From an uncultured Salinisphaerales bacterium (lineage in GTDB: Bacteria > Pseudomonadota > Gammaproteobacteria > Nevskiales > CAJXLF01): a stretch of 64,000 nucleotides of DNA. Every line of letters starts with the position of its first letter. The first letter of the stretch is position 1. The notes under the pieces were generated by a model. The model was not told where the DNA came from. It did not search any database and saw only the letters and a program-made list of their open reading frames with translations. Below, in pieces: positions 16,124-24,974 of the stretch. The DNA lies in assembly GCA_913055805.1 (NCBI GenBank), contig CAJXLF010000009.1, forward strand, positions 62,001-126,000. Reading direction: 5' to 3'. The position numbers and the translations under genes were made by a program.

Positions 16124-18829
16124 TTATTGCATGGCTTTTCTGCGCGCCAGATAACCCAGGGCCAGCAGGGCCAGGAATGGCAGCAACGGATCGACCGGGC
16201 CGCCAACAGGCCCCATGGAACAACCGTCCGTGCCGGCGCAAAAGATCAGATAATCAGCGCCGCTGCATTCATCATCATCGTCGCCATCGTCACCGCCGCT
16301 GCCGGCACCGCCGTCGTTGCCATTACCACTGTCAGCGCCGTCGCCACCGTCACTGGAGTCATCCGCGGTGGTAACCGGACCGCCGGGATCGGTGATCACA
16401 CCATCGGCCGTATCGTCACTGTCACCGCGTTCACCGTCGCACAGCGCCAGCACGAAGATATGAACCTCCTCGCCGTTAATCTGCGCGGAACGGATTTCCT
16501 TGAGGCCGGTGGTGCCGTCGAAGGAGAAGTCGAACCACTCGCCGGCCGAGTCCTGCTTGGCGTATTTGTCTACTGTGTCGTCCAGGCCATAGAAGACCAG
16601 TTCCACATCTGCACAATCACCTACAGCAAGATCGTTGAGCTGGAAGCTCACCACGCCCGCCGGGAAGTCGGCCCCGGTCAGCTCGGCAGGCAGATCATCC
16701 TCGGCTGGTGCGGACTCGGTGGCGATGTTGGTGAAAGAGGTTCCATCTGGCGCAGCAAGGCTGATGTATTCACCGTTCTCGCTGGGGAAGCTGTCGACAT
16801 TGGTCTGGTCGGCATCGGAAACGCCGTCGCCGTTGGCATCGCCGCCGTTAGGACCTTCATTTTCTGTGCTGGGCGGAATAGTGGTATCTCCGTCACCATC
16901 ACCATCACCATCACCATCACCATCACCATCACCATCACCATCACCATCACCATCACCATCACCATCACCGTCTCCATCACCACCGGCGACGCTGTCCGAT
17001 TCATAGGGACCGACGTCGCAGCCGGACACATGAGCAAAGCCACGTTGATCGACACCTTCGGGGCCAGGCGGGTTGTTGTCAGTCCCTTCACTACACACGG
17101 TGTTGTCACCTGCGTTGATGGCCGGTGAACCGACCTCCAGCGCATGCGTTTGTGTATCACCACCGTTGTCCGCCAGATCGGCGATCATGACATCATCCAC
17201 CAGTCCGCAGTTGACCGCGGTTTCGCATCCGCAGGTGCTCACCTGGGAGGGGACTTCACCCCGATTATCGTCGAACAGGTTCTGACCCACGTAGGTGAAA
17301 CTGGCAGGCGGGTCGTTGTCATAAAGCACGCAGTCACCGGCATCGCCGCCGCCTTCCTGATTGTTGTGCAGGTTTTCCGCCACAATGCTGTTACGCAATG
17401 TGTGTGACTGGTCGGTAAAGATGCCGGCTGTGGCGGCAAATGCAGTGCCGCCGCCACCCGTGCGATTGTTGACCACCGCCGTGTTGGTCAGCACAACCGG
17501 GCCGATGGTGTTGTAATAACCTCCGCCGCCATTGGACGCCAGGTTTCCACTGACGGTGCTGTTGGTGATGAGCAACACCGGGCTGGCCACGTTGTCATCG
17601 CTGAGATTATCCAGATAGAGGCCTCCGCCGAAGGCTTGTGCCGGTGTATCCACCCGTTCAACCTGGTTCCCGCTGATTTCGCTGCTATGAATATCAATCA
17701 GCAAATCCATCTGGCCGGCAGGAATCTGGCCCATTTCAACGGCCAGACCGCCACCGCTGCGCCGCGCACTGTTACCGATGATACGGCTGTTGCTAATCGA
17801 CACATGCTGCTGGCCCGTGCCACCAGTGGCGATTGCCTCGCCTGTTACCAGAATACCGCCACCGCGGCCCGATGTGGGGCTAACAGAATTATTGGAAATT
17901 ACGCTATTCGTGACCGTCAGGTTCGTACTGCCATTGGTGGCGTCGGTTGTGATGCGATTTGCGATACCGCCACCATTGAGTTGCAGGGAACCATTCTGAT
18001 CGATTGTGCTGCTATCGATGGTCAGCAGGGCATGGCTGCCCGCCCCAGCCTGGTTGAGTATGCCGCCGCCTTCTCCTGTATTGCTCTCATTTAATTGAAT
18101 CAGGCTTTCGCCGATGATGTTCATAGTGGCGGTAAAACCATCACTGGCATAGTTGAGCACACCGCCGCCCTGAATCTGCGAGAAGTTATTGTCAATGGTT
18201 GTGCCCTGAATGGTCGTCATCGCATCTGCCGTGGAAGCAATGCTGGCGAGTGCACCGCCCCCATGCGCCTCCAGATAGGCATCAATGCCGATTTCATTCG
18301 TATCAAGCTGGCTGTCGACCACGCTCAGGGTGCCGCCATAGTTCAGCACGGCGCCGCCAGGCGAATGATGATTGTCCTTGCTGCCACCGTTGAGCAGTCT
18401 GACGTCTCTCAATGTCAGGTCGCCACCGTTATTGACCTGAAAATGGCGCCCATGCCCCGGAGGCGAAGAAGAAATCGTTGCATTATTGCCCTGGATTTCA
18501 ATGCTGCTGGCCACGATCGGCGTTTTCGTATTGCCGGTACCGCCCGCCACTTCATCCTGTACCACATCGGCGCCCAGAATGAAGGTGCTCATGTTCGGCA
18601 ACACAATTACGTCATCGCCGGAACCCTCTATGCAGCCATCCACTGCCGTATCGGTATTGGCCGCGTTGATAGCATCGATTATCGAGCACTGTGTGGGATC
18701 GGTACCGTTGTCCACCGCACCGTCGTCCACGTTGATAGTAGCGGCCAGCGCTACGGGCGAGCACAGTAACGCAGCCAACAAAGCTGGCCACTTCATCTGC
18801 ATCAAATATCCTAATTGTCTCTTGATCAC
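16124..18829 (-). CDS. secreted beta-helix surface protein with (Gly-Asp)n linker and C-terminal sorting-type tail
   Basis: About 901 residues. Order: signal peptide ending VALA; a CSLREA-like N-terminal block (CSIIDAINAAN); a long right-handed beta-helix with repeated ITNSTVSGN-type and GGGIxN turns to about residue 590; a (Gly-Asp)n stretch; and a domain containing GLKEIRSAQINGEEVHIF and DTADGVITDPGGPV that resembles choice-of-anchor-U domains. It ends with an acidic Gly-rich linker, then GCSMGPVGGPVDP, a hydrophobic helix and ARRK. That tail resembles JDVT/GlyGly-CTERM-like sorting signals. A GTG start at 18829 is preceded by GGAGG at five bases; ATGs at 18859 and 18802 are alternatives. 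It is the second gene of an operon with its paralogue. Confidence 0.82.
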   Translation of the reverse strand: MIKRQLGYLMQMKWPALLAALLCSPVALAATINVDDGAVDNGTDPTQCSIIDAINAANTDTAVDGCIEGSGDDVIVLPNMSTFILGADVVQDEVAGGTGNTKTPIVASSIEIQGNNATISSSPPGHGRHFQVNNGGDLTLRDVRLLNGGSKDNHHSPGGAVLNYGGTLSVVDSQLDTNEIGIDAYLEAHGGGALASIASTADAMTTIQGTTIDNNFSQIQGGGVLNYASDGFTATMNIIGESLIQLNESNTGEGGGILNQAGAGSHALLTIDSSTIDQNGSLQLNGGGIANRITTDATNGSTNLTVTNSVISNNSVSPTSGRGGGILVTGEAIATGGTGQQHVSISNSRIIGNSARRSGGGLAVEMGQIPAGQMDLLIDIHSSEISGNQVERVDTPAQAFGGGLYLDNLSDDNVASPVLLITNSTVSGNLASNGGGGYYNTIGPVVLTNTAVVNNRTGGGGTAFAATAGIFTDQSHTLRNSIVAENLHNNQEGGGDAGDCVLYDNDPPASFTYVGQNLFDDNRGEVPSQVSTCGCETAVNCGLVDDVMIADLADNGGDTQTHALEVGSPAINAGDNTVCSEGTDNNPPGPEGVDQRGFAHVSGCDVGPYESDSVAGGDGDGDGDGDGDGDGDGDGDGDGDGDGDGDGDTTIPPSTENEGPNGGDANGDGVSDADQTNVDSFPSENGEYISLAAPDGTSFTNIATESAPAEDDLPAELTGADFPAGVVSFQLNDLAVGDCADVELVFYGLDDTVDKYAKQDSAGEWFDFSFDGTTGLKEIRSAQINGEEVHIFVLALCDGERGDSDDTADGVITDPGGPVTTADDSSDGGDGADSGNGNDGGAGSGGDDGDDDDECSGADYLIFCAGTDGCSMGPVGGPVDPLLPFLALLALGYLARRKAMQ
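16893..16982. repeat. hexanucleotide microsatellite TCACCA
   Basis: Twelve uninterrupted TCACCA units (16893-16964) are followed by three degenerate ones. On the coding (minus) strand they encode alternating Gly-Asp. Because the unit is six bases, slippage changes linker length without shifting the frame. Confidence 0.92.
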
Positions 18830-18867
18830 CTGTGCCTCCATGGCGGTCTTCTTCATCATTCGTTCAC

Positions 18868-21786
18868 TTAACCGAAGCGACGTTTACGTGCCAGCCAACC
18901 CAAGGCCAGCAGGCCCAGCAGCGGCAGGGTGGGGTCCACCGGTCCGCCGACCGGCCCCATGCTGCAACCCTTGACGTCCTTGCTGTCCGAAGTCGTGCAG
19001 AGCAGCAACAGCTCTCCACCCTCGCAGTGGTCGTCATCGTCGTCGTCATCCGAGGCGCCCGAACCACCGCCGGCAGTGCCGGGGCTGTCCTCATCCAGGT
19101 AGTCGGGTATACCGTCCCCGTCGGCATCGTCGTTGGTGGGATCACCATCCCCATCGGTGTCCTCGTCAGCCGTGGGGGTACCGTCGCCGTCGTCGTCCTC
19201 ATCCCGGTAGTCGGGCACGCCGTCACCGTCGGTGTCGTCGTTGGACGGGTCACCATCGCCGTCTGAATCCTCATCGGCGGTGGGGATACCGTCGCCGTCG
19301 TCGTCTTCGTCACGGTAATCCGGCGTGCCATCGCCATCCGTGTCATCGTTGGACGGATCGCCGTCGCCATCCGAGTCCTCATCGGCCGTGGGTATGCCGT
19401 CGCCGTCATCGTCCTCATCCCGAAAGTCGGGTGTGCCGTCACCATCGGAATCATCGTTGGTGGGGTCACCGTCGCCATCCGTATCTTCGTCGGCGGTGTT
19501 GACGCCGTCACCGTCGTCGTCTTCGTCGATGTAGTCCGGCGTGCCGTCACCGTCGGTATCGTCATTGGATGGATTGCCATCGCCGTCGGTGTCTTCATCA
19601 GCGGTGGGGATGCCATCGCCATCGTCGTCTGTATCCATGAAGTCCGGCGTGCCGTCACCATCGGTATCGTCGTTGGACGGATCGCCGTCGCCGTCGATGT
19701 CCTCGTCGGCGTCATTGATACCGTCGCCATCCGTATCCATGGTGGGCGCGCCGGCCTCGAAGGCGCCGACATCACACAAGCCGTCCGCACCCGCAGTGCC
19801 GTTGTCCACGCCATCAGGACGACCGACACTGCGTTGATCGCTGGGTGCGTCCATGCCATTCAATTGATTGCAAACAGTCGAGTCCGCCGTATCTATAGCC
19901 ACACTGCCGGTTTGCAGCTCGTGGGTTTCGGTCGGGCCGCCGTTGTCGGTCAGGGCACCGAGCGCGAGTGACGTCAGGTCCGTGGCCGTGCCGGTGCAGG
20001 TGTCGTCGGTGGCAAGGGTACCTGTGGTGCTGGTGGTGCCCAGCGCCAGTACGTTACAGGCGGTCTCGCCGGCATTTTGCGCCACCAAGCTGTTTTCCAG
20101 CGCAAGATTGCCGTTGACACCGATAAATACCCCGTCCACACCGGTATCGCTGGTGTTGAAAGCCACCGTACTGTGCAGGACCGAGACACTACCCAGGCCT
20201 TCCACGTTGATGCCGCCACCAGCACCGCTGGCGGCGTTGCCAGAGAAGGTGCTGTTGGTAATGGTGACCGTGTCCGGACCGCGCACCCCCAGGCCGCCGG
20301 CATCGCCGTCGTTGCCGGTTACATCGCCCAGCTCGCCGGTGGTGCGATTGTTGGAGAGGGTGCTGCGGTTGATGGTGACCAGAAGATTGCGTGCACCGAT
20401 ATCGTCCTTGGCCCAGATAGCGCCACCCTCGGCGTCGTTACCCGCTGTGTAATTGTCATCAATAGTACTGTCGGTAATCGTCAGACTGGTTGCTGTATCG
20501 GCATTGACATTGACGAAGAGAATGCCGCCGCCCCCGGCAAGGCCTCCACCGGGACCGCTGCCCTCGGTCCAGTTGCCCAGGATGCGGCTATTCGTGATAG
20601 TGGCATCGGCGTTAGCCAGCGCAAGACCACCACCGCCTGCGACATCATTCAGGGTGCGGTTCTCCTCTACCGTAACGTCGGTCAGGCTGAGCGAGCCCTG
20701 CTGCACGATAATGCCACCACCGTTCGCGCCCTCACCCCGCGTCTCGTTGCCGGTGACGCTGCCACCTTCCACGGTCAGATCGCCTGCACTCCAGTTGATG
20801 CCACCGCCGAAGTTTGTTTCGCCTTCGGTGTGATTATTGGCGACGGCGACATTGGTCAGATTGGCATTCCCCAACCCGCCGAACAGACCGCCGCCAGCTG
20901 ATGTGCCTGCCCCTGCGGTGGTAGCAGTCCAGTTGTTGGAAATCTCACCCCCCATCATGGTCAGGTTTCCCTGCACCGCCAAACCACCTGCCGGAGATTG
21001 TTCGCCCTCGGTGTGGTTGTTGGTGATGGCGACATTAGTCAGCATCGCATCACCGTTAAAGACAACCAGTCCGCCTCCCGAGGAAATACTGCCCGTGGTT
21101 TCGTTGCCATCGATCGTGCTGTCGCTGATGGTGGCATTGCCGTCCTGTACATAGATGGCGCCGCCGTCGGAATTTGGCCCGGAGGTGGAGTTGCTGGAAA
21201 CCGTGCAGTCGCTGATTTCCAGGTTGCCGGCATTGATCACGGCAATAGCGCCGCCGGCCGAGTCCGCGTGGTTGGTCAGGTTGTTGTTGACGTTGCAGTT
21301 GTTGAGCGTCAGGTCGGCGCCGTCGGCAATCGCCGCGCTGCCGCCGCCGATGCGGTTGCCGTTGGTCAGAATGATGTCGTTGACCGTCAGCGCAGCGGTT
21401 GTTTGCAGAATGGCAAAGCCGCCCCCATCGATGGTGATGTCCGGCGCATCGCTACCGTTCACCAGGCCGGTGATGGTCAGCGCCTGCGTAATGATGGGCA
21501 GTGCGCTACCCAGGGTAATCGTGCCACCAGCCAGAGAAGCATCAAAATTGATGGTGTCGTCTGTGCCGAAAGGCCCGAAATCGACGCAACCGGAGAACCC
21601 GACGTTCTGGTCGTTCATGGCAGTGATGGCCTCTCTCAGGCTGCAGGCCATGCCGGGGGAACCCGGATCCCCTGTACTGTCAACCGTAATCGTCGCCGCC
21701 GTCGCACTGCCACAAACAAAAAAGCTGCCGGCAACCATGCCCAGCAGCGCTCTGTAGATAATCTGTCGGATGGACTTTGTAGCCAT
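18868..21786 (-). CDS. CSLREA-domain beta-helix surface protein with TSP3-like calcium repeats and C-terminal sorting-type tail
   Basis: A 972-residue secreted protein. The signal peptide (MATKSIRQIIYRALLGMVAG) is followed by the CSLREA N-terminal motif in MACSLREAITAMND. A long beta-helix (polymorphic-repeat-like, NSTFSGNAASGAGGG) runs to about residue 630. After a choice-of-anchor-Q-like segment come six 36-residue repeats rich in DGDGDPSNDDTDGDG, the thrombospondin type 3 calcium-binding pattern. The end is an acidic stretch, GCSMGPVGGPVDPTLPLL, a hydrophobic helix and ARKRR, nearly identical to the tail of the next gene. The ATG at 21786 directly precedes a good signal peptide, while the open frame runs on to 21960. 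It is the first gene of the pair, with a short gap to its paralogue. Confidence 0.85.
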   Translation of the reverse strand: MATKSIRQIIYRALLGMVAGSFFVCGSATAATITVDSTGDPGSPGMACSLREAITAMNDQNVGFSGCVDFGPFGTDDTINFDASLAGGTITLGSALPIITQALTITGLVNGSDAPDITIDGGGFAILQTTAALTVNDIILTNGNRIGGGSAAIADGADLTLNNCNVNNNLTNHADSAGGAIAVINAGNLEISDCTVSSNSTSGPNSDGGAIYVQDGNATISDSTIDGNETTGSISSGGGLVVFNGDAMLTNVAITNNHTEGEQSPAGGLAVQGNLTMMGGEISNNWTATTAGAGTSAGGGLFGGLGNANLTNVAVANNHTEGETNFGGGINWSAGDLTVEGGSVTGNETRGEGANGGGIIVQQGSLSLTDVTVEENRTLNDVAGGGGLALANADATITNSRILGNWTEGSGPGGGLAGGGGILFVNVNADTATSLTITDSTIDDNYTAGNDAEGGAIWAKDDIGARNLLVTINRSTLSNNRTTGELGDVTGNDGDAGGLGVRGPDTVTITNSTFSGNAASGAGGGINVEGLGSVSVLHSTVAFNTSDTGVDGVFIGVNGNLALENSLVAQNAGETACNVLALGTTSTTGTLATDDTCTGTATDLTSLALGALTDNGGPTETHELQTGSVAIDTADSTVCNQLNGMDAPSDQRSVGRPDGVDNGTAGADGLCDVGAFEAGAPTMDTDGDGINDADEDIDGDGDPSNDDTDGDGTPDFMDTDDDGDGIPTADEDTDGDGNPSNDDTDGDGTPDYIDEDDDGDGVNTADEDTDGDGDPTNDDSDGDGTPDFRDEDDDGDGIPTADEDSDGDGDPSNDDTDGDGTPDYRDEDDDGDGIPTADEDSDGDGDPSNDDTDGDGVPDYRDEDDDGDGTPTADEDTDGDGDPTNDDADGDGIPDYLDEDSPGTAGGGSGASDDDDDDDHCEGGELLLLCTTSDSKDVKGCSMGPVGGPVDPTLPLLGLLALGWLARKRRFG
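19091..19739. repeat. six 108-bp coding repeats (TSP3-like)
   Basis: The sequence recurs at a 108-base period (for example TCATCC at 19091 and 19199, TCGTCA at 19307). Each unit encodes one 36-residue calcium-binding repeat. Units differ at synonymous and a few replacement positions, so they are not freshly duplicated. Confidence 0.85.
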
Positions 21787-21960
21787 TTCGAATTCCCCGC
21801 CTCTTTGTGCCCGCTTATCCACAGGCACGCTCAAACCCCGGGCGCATTGCGCACCGCTCTCAATGTCGCGAGTAGTTTCTTGCAAGCGGGCGTCGTTATC
21901 TTGTGATTTCGTGTACACTTTTTTGTGATTTGGCTCGGCAGGTATGTCAGGGAAGGACAA
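21787..21960. promoter_or_regulatory. divergent promoter region with tandem TTGTGATTT repeats
   Basis: The region separates the beta-helix operon from an AraC gene. TTGTGATTT occurs at 21901-21909 and again at 21923-21931 in the same orientation, 22 bases apart (two helical turns), with GTGTACAC between. Direct half-sites at this spacing fit binding by an AraC-family protein. Confidence 0.5.
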
Positions 21961-22992
21961 ATGCAGGAACCAACGTCACTCAGCGCGTGGGCGGGGACCA
22001 TTGCCACGGCTTTGAAAGATGCCGGTGTCGACGCGGAAGCCGCATTCTCCGAAGCAAATATGGATTGGTCGCTGTTGAGCGACCCCTATGCGCGCTATCC
22101 CGCCAGCAACATGATGCAGCTGTGGCGGATCGCCGTCCGGCAAACCGGTGATCCCGCGTTCGGGCTCAAGGCGGTGGAACAGATGGGGCCCACCAACTTC
22201 TATGAGTTGAGTGTGGCCATACTGGCCAGCAAGACCTTTGGCGATGCCCTGCAGAAAATTTCCGAATACGGCCGCTTCGGTTCCAATGCCGTGGAATACG
22301 TCATAAAACGCGGCGAGGACAGCCTCCAAATGGCCCTGCAAGTCCCGGACCACGGCATTCCACTGGAATACGAGGCGTACGACACCGCCCTTGGCATAGT
22401 CGAGAAAACCCGGCTGCTGCTGAATCCCGGTGGAAGCGAAAGCGAAGTGGGCTGCGCCCCGCTGACAGTCGAATTGATGCGCCCGCTGCCTGAGGACCCA
22501 TCCCCCTGGGAAAACTTTTTCCAGTCACCGATTGAATTCGGCGCCAAGCGAAACTGCCTGCATTACTCCAATGAAGGAGTAGACGCGCTATTGCCGGGCG
22601 CCAACCGGCATCTGGAATTGCTCAACGAGCAGTTTGTCGAAAGCTATCTTGTCACGCTGGAGAAGCACCCACCCTTCGCGGCCCGGGTGAGCAGCTATAT
22701 CGTGCAGCGCCTGCCCTCCGGACGGCCCGCGCTTGACGATATCGCCGATGAACTCAGCCTCAGCCGCAGTGCCCTGCAACGCAAACTGGGCAAGGAGAAG
22801 GTGACGTTCAATGCACTGCTGGACGAGGCCCGGCGCAACCTGGCTGAAAAGTACCTGCTGCATACCGACCTGAGCATCAGCGAAATCACCTATCTGCTGG
22901 GCTTTTCCGACCAGGGTAACTTCACCCACAGCTTCAAGCGCTGGTACGACACCACGCCCAGCAAATACCGGGCGGAGCAGGAAGCGGCCTGA
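21961..22992 (+). CDS. AraC-family transcriptional regulator (arabinose-binding-like N-terminal domain)
   Basis: A 343-residue regulator of the same architecture as the one at 518-1546: an N-terminal domain with FYELSVAILASKTFGDAL and a C-terminal double helix-turn-helix (LDDIADELSLSRSALQRKL and EITYLLGFSDQGNFTHSFKRW). The ATG at 21961 follows AAGGA by five bases. It is divergent from the surface-protein operon and is the likely controller of it or of itself through the TTGTGATTT repeats. The ligand is unknown. It is followed by a hairpin terminator. Confidence 0.9.
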   Translation: MQEPTSLSAWAGTIATALKDAGVDAEAAFSEANMDWSLLSDPYARYPASNMMQLWRIAVRQTGDPAFGLKAVEQMGPTNFYELSVAILASKTFGDALQKISEYGRFGSNAVEYVIKRGEDSLQMALQVPDHGIPLEYEAYDTALGIVEKTRLLLNPGGSESEVGCAPLTVELMRPLPEDPSPWENFFQSPIEFGAKRNCLHYSNEGVDALLPGANRHLELLNEQFVESYLVTLEKHPPFAARVSSYIVQRLPSGRPALDDIADELSLSRSALQRKLGKEKVTFNALLDEARRNLAEKYLLHTDLSISEITYLLGFSDQGNFTHSFKRWYDTTPSKYRAEQEAA

Positions 22993-23101
22993 TTTAATGG
23001 GCGCGAGAAAAGCCAATAAGTTGACTGATATATAAAAGTTCGATATTTTTTGGCTACTACTCACCCACGGGAATTGGATTAGGTTCCATGAAGCGATGGG
23101 C

Positions 23102-23130
23102 GAAAACACCGGCCTCAAGCCGGTGTTTTC
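23102..23130 (+). terminator. 12-bp hairpin terminator after AraC gene
   Basis: GAAAACACCGGC and GCCGGTGTTTTC pair perfectly around a five-base loop. The T run is inside the 3' arm, with ATTT following. It lies 110 bases after the AraC stop and 16 bases before the NYN gene start. Confidence 0.75.
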
Positions 23131-23146
23131 ATTTGGGAAAAATATA

Positions 23147-23815
23147 ATGAAAACCAGCATTTATATTGACGGTTACAATCTCTATTACAGCCGGTTAAGG
23201 CACAGCCCTTATAAATGGCTGAATTTAAGAAAATTGCTGGAAATCATTCTGCTTCAGCAAAATCCCGAGACAAGAATTGAGAAAATCACGTACTGCACAG
23301 CAGGCGTACTTGAACGCTTTGCACGCCATGGCAAAGAAAGTGTGGCAGCACAAAATAACTATCATATGGCATTGGAAACCGTGGGAATCACGATAGACAG
23401 AAGCAGGCACCACACGGAAAAGAAGGATCTGATTCTTGTTTCCCCCAACAAGAAAATAGACCTGGATCGTCGAGAGAAAGTATGGACCGTCACAGAAAAA
23501 CAAACCGACGTAAAACTCGCTCTCGGTCTGTACCGTGATGCGATGGGCGGCAAGTTCGATCAGATTGTTTTAGTGAGCAATGACTCCGATCTTGAGCCCG
23601 CTTTACACACTATGAAATCGGACGCACCTGAAATTATCAGGGGCATCATATTCCCCTTGCGCAAACTGGGCAGCCGGCCAAAAAGCAATTCTTTGTCTTC
23701 ACTCGGTCATTGGACTCGTTCACATATTCTGGACCAGGAACTACAGTCCGCCCTATTTCCCGAAAACATACACCGGCAAGGGAAAAAACATATTCCCAAA
23801 CCACCCCATTGGTGA
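23147..23815 (+). CDS. NYN-domain (PIN-like nuclease fold) protein
   Basis: A 222-residue protein. The NYN hallmarks are the N-terminal SIYIDGYNLYYSRL, the middle EKQTDVKLALGLYRDA and the late IVLVSNDSDLEPAL, giving the three or four conserved aspartates of a metal-dependent ribonuclease pocket. The basic C-terminal tail may bind nucleic acid. Codon use and base composition are visibly more AT-rich than the flanking genes, which suggests recent transfer. There is no recognisable partner gene, so role (RNA turnover, defence or regulation) is open. Only a weak ribosome-binding sequence precedes the ATG. Confidence 0.85.
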   Translation: MKTSIYIDGYNLYYSRLRHSPYKWLNLRKLLEIILLQQNPETRIEKITYCTAGVLERFARHGKESVAAQNNYHMALETVGITIDRSRHHTEKKDLILVSPNKKIDLDRREKVWTVTEKQTDVKLALGLYRDAMGGKFDQIVLVSNDSDLEPALHTMKSDAPEIIRGIIFPLRKLGSRPKSNSLSSLGHWTRSHILDQELQSALFPENIHRQGKKHIPKPPHW

Positions 23816-23828
23816 TTCGCCGATTTGG

Positions 23829-24890
23829 TCAACCCGGCTGAGTCAACTCCCCGTACTTCAGTTCGCCCCGCTGAAAACTCGGCGCAGTCCCCGGAAACAG
23901 CCAGAAGCCGTCGGACTCGGAGGACGGCGCGATATTGGGAATACGCTCGTCCTGTTTCGAAGGCCCGGCGATGGCCTTTTCCAGCACCATGGAGATGTAC
24001 TGGTCCACTACGTATTCCTGGGTGTTGCCGTTGATGATGACCTCGGCGCCGGTCATTTTTGCGTAATCGGCCAGACCCGGAATCTTCGAATACTCCGGCG
24101 CATAGGCGTCCAGGCTGACGCCGTTCTCGCTGGTCACGAACAGGCCATCGTCGGTATGCGCCACGATGGAATGATTGCCCTCGGTGTGGCCCTTGGTATT
24201 GACCAGTGCCACGCTGCCGTCGCCCAGCTTCACGTCACTGTCGAGCAGGATCAGCCTGTCCTCGGGAATGCCTTCCAGGCCCTGTGGGCAGAACCACTGG
24301 TTCTGCCAGGGAATAGGTGACCGGGCGCAGTTCCACTCGTCACGCATGATCAGCAGTTTGGCATTGGGAAACACGGCCGGCTGACCATTGGCGCCGAGCC
24401 AGCGCTGCAGGTTGACGGTGTGCATATGGTCGTAGGTGAGGTAGTCGATGTCCTCGGGCTTGAGGCCGATGCTGGCAAGCACATCGGTCACGGTATTGGT
24501 CTTGCGGGTCACCAGCGCCTCGCCCAGTGGCGCGAAGATACCGCCACTCTCGGCCAGTCGCTTGAAGTACGGTGTCTCGCGCTGGTTCTCCCAATCCATC
24601 GGCGATACCAGCAGGGTCTTCAAACCTTCGTCGCTGTCGAACTGGATCACGAACAACCGGTTCACCAGTTGCACGAACGCCGTCCTGCGACTGAAGGCAT
24701 TCAGGTAGGCGAACTTCGAGGGATACGGCACCCGCACCAGTTCGAAGCTCTGGTAGTAACGTACCTTCGGGCCAGCCAGCATGTCGCGGCGGAAGTCCTT
24801 TGCTGCTTCCTTTACATTGTCCACGCGCGCCGTAGGCAGCGCGGCGTTACGGGTGTCGTCGAAATAATGAATGGGGTGAATAATGCTCAT
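23829..24890 (-). CDS. metallo-beta-lactamase-fold protein with degenerate metal site
   Basis: A 353-residue protein similar in layout to AHL-lactonase-like MBL hydrolases (LTYDHMHTVNLQRW, VNTKGHTEGNHSIV, GLFVTSENGV). The canonical HxHxDH motif is reduced to H155 and H157: the positions of the conserved Asp and third His are Val and Asn. The Asp of the later metal-bridging motif appears to be Glu. H235 (KGHTEGNH) is kept. It may bind one metal or have lost hydrolase activity. It is divergent from the nitrilase gene and convergent with the NYN gene. Confidence 0.72.
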   Translation of the reverse strand: MSIIHPIHYFDDTRNAALPTARVDNVKEAAKDFRRDMLAGPKVRYYQSFELVRVPYPSKFAYLNAFSRRTAFVQLVNRLFVIQFDSDEGLKTLLVSPMDWENQRETPYFKRLAESGGIFAPLGEALVTRKTNTVTDVLASIGLKPEDIDYLTYDHMHTVNLQRWLGANGQPAVFPNAKLLIMRDEWNCARSPIPWQNQWFCPQGLEGIPEDRLILLDSDVKLGDGSVALVNTKGHTEGNHSIVAHTDDGLFVTSENGVSLDAYAPEYSKIPGLADYAKMTGAEVIINGNTQEYVVDQYISMVLEKAIAGPSKQDERIPNIAPSSESDGFWLFPGTAPSFQRGELKYGELTQPG

Positions 24891-24974
24891 GGGACTCCTG
24901 CAGTTCTGTATATAGGCGGTTTTTGAAAGTCAGGTGACTGCATAAGCTGCATTATGCATGCTACGGAGGTAAAG

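Noticed and set aside
16127-17128. Long plus-strand open frame opposite the surface protein gene
   Set aside because: It is rich in Ile-Thr repeats that are the antisense of the Gly-Asp microsatellite, has no start signal, and overlaps a well-supported gene.
18864-19859. Thr/Met-rich frame overlapping the TSP3 repeats
   Set aside because: It is a frame shadow of the calcium-repeat DNA; the true frame gives clear TSP3 repeats and the shared C-terminal tail.
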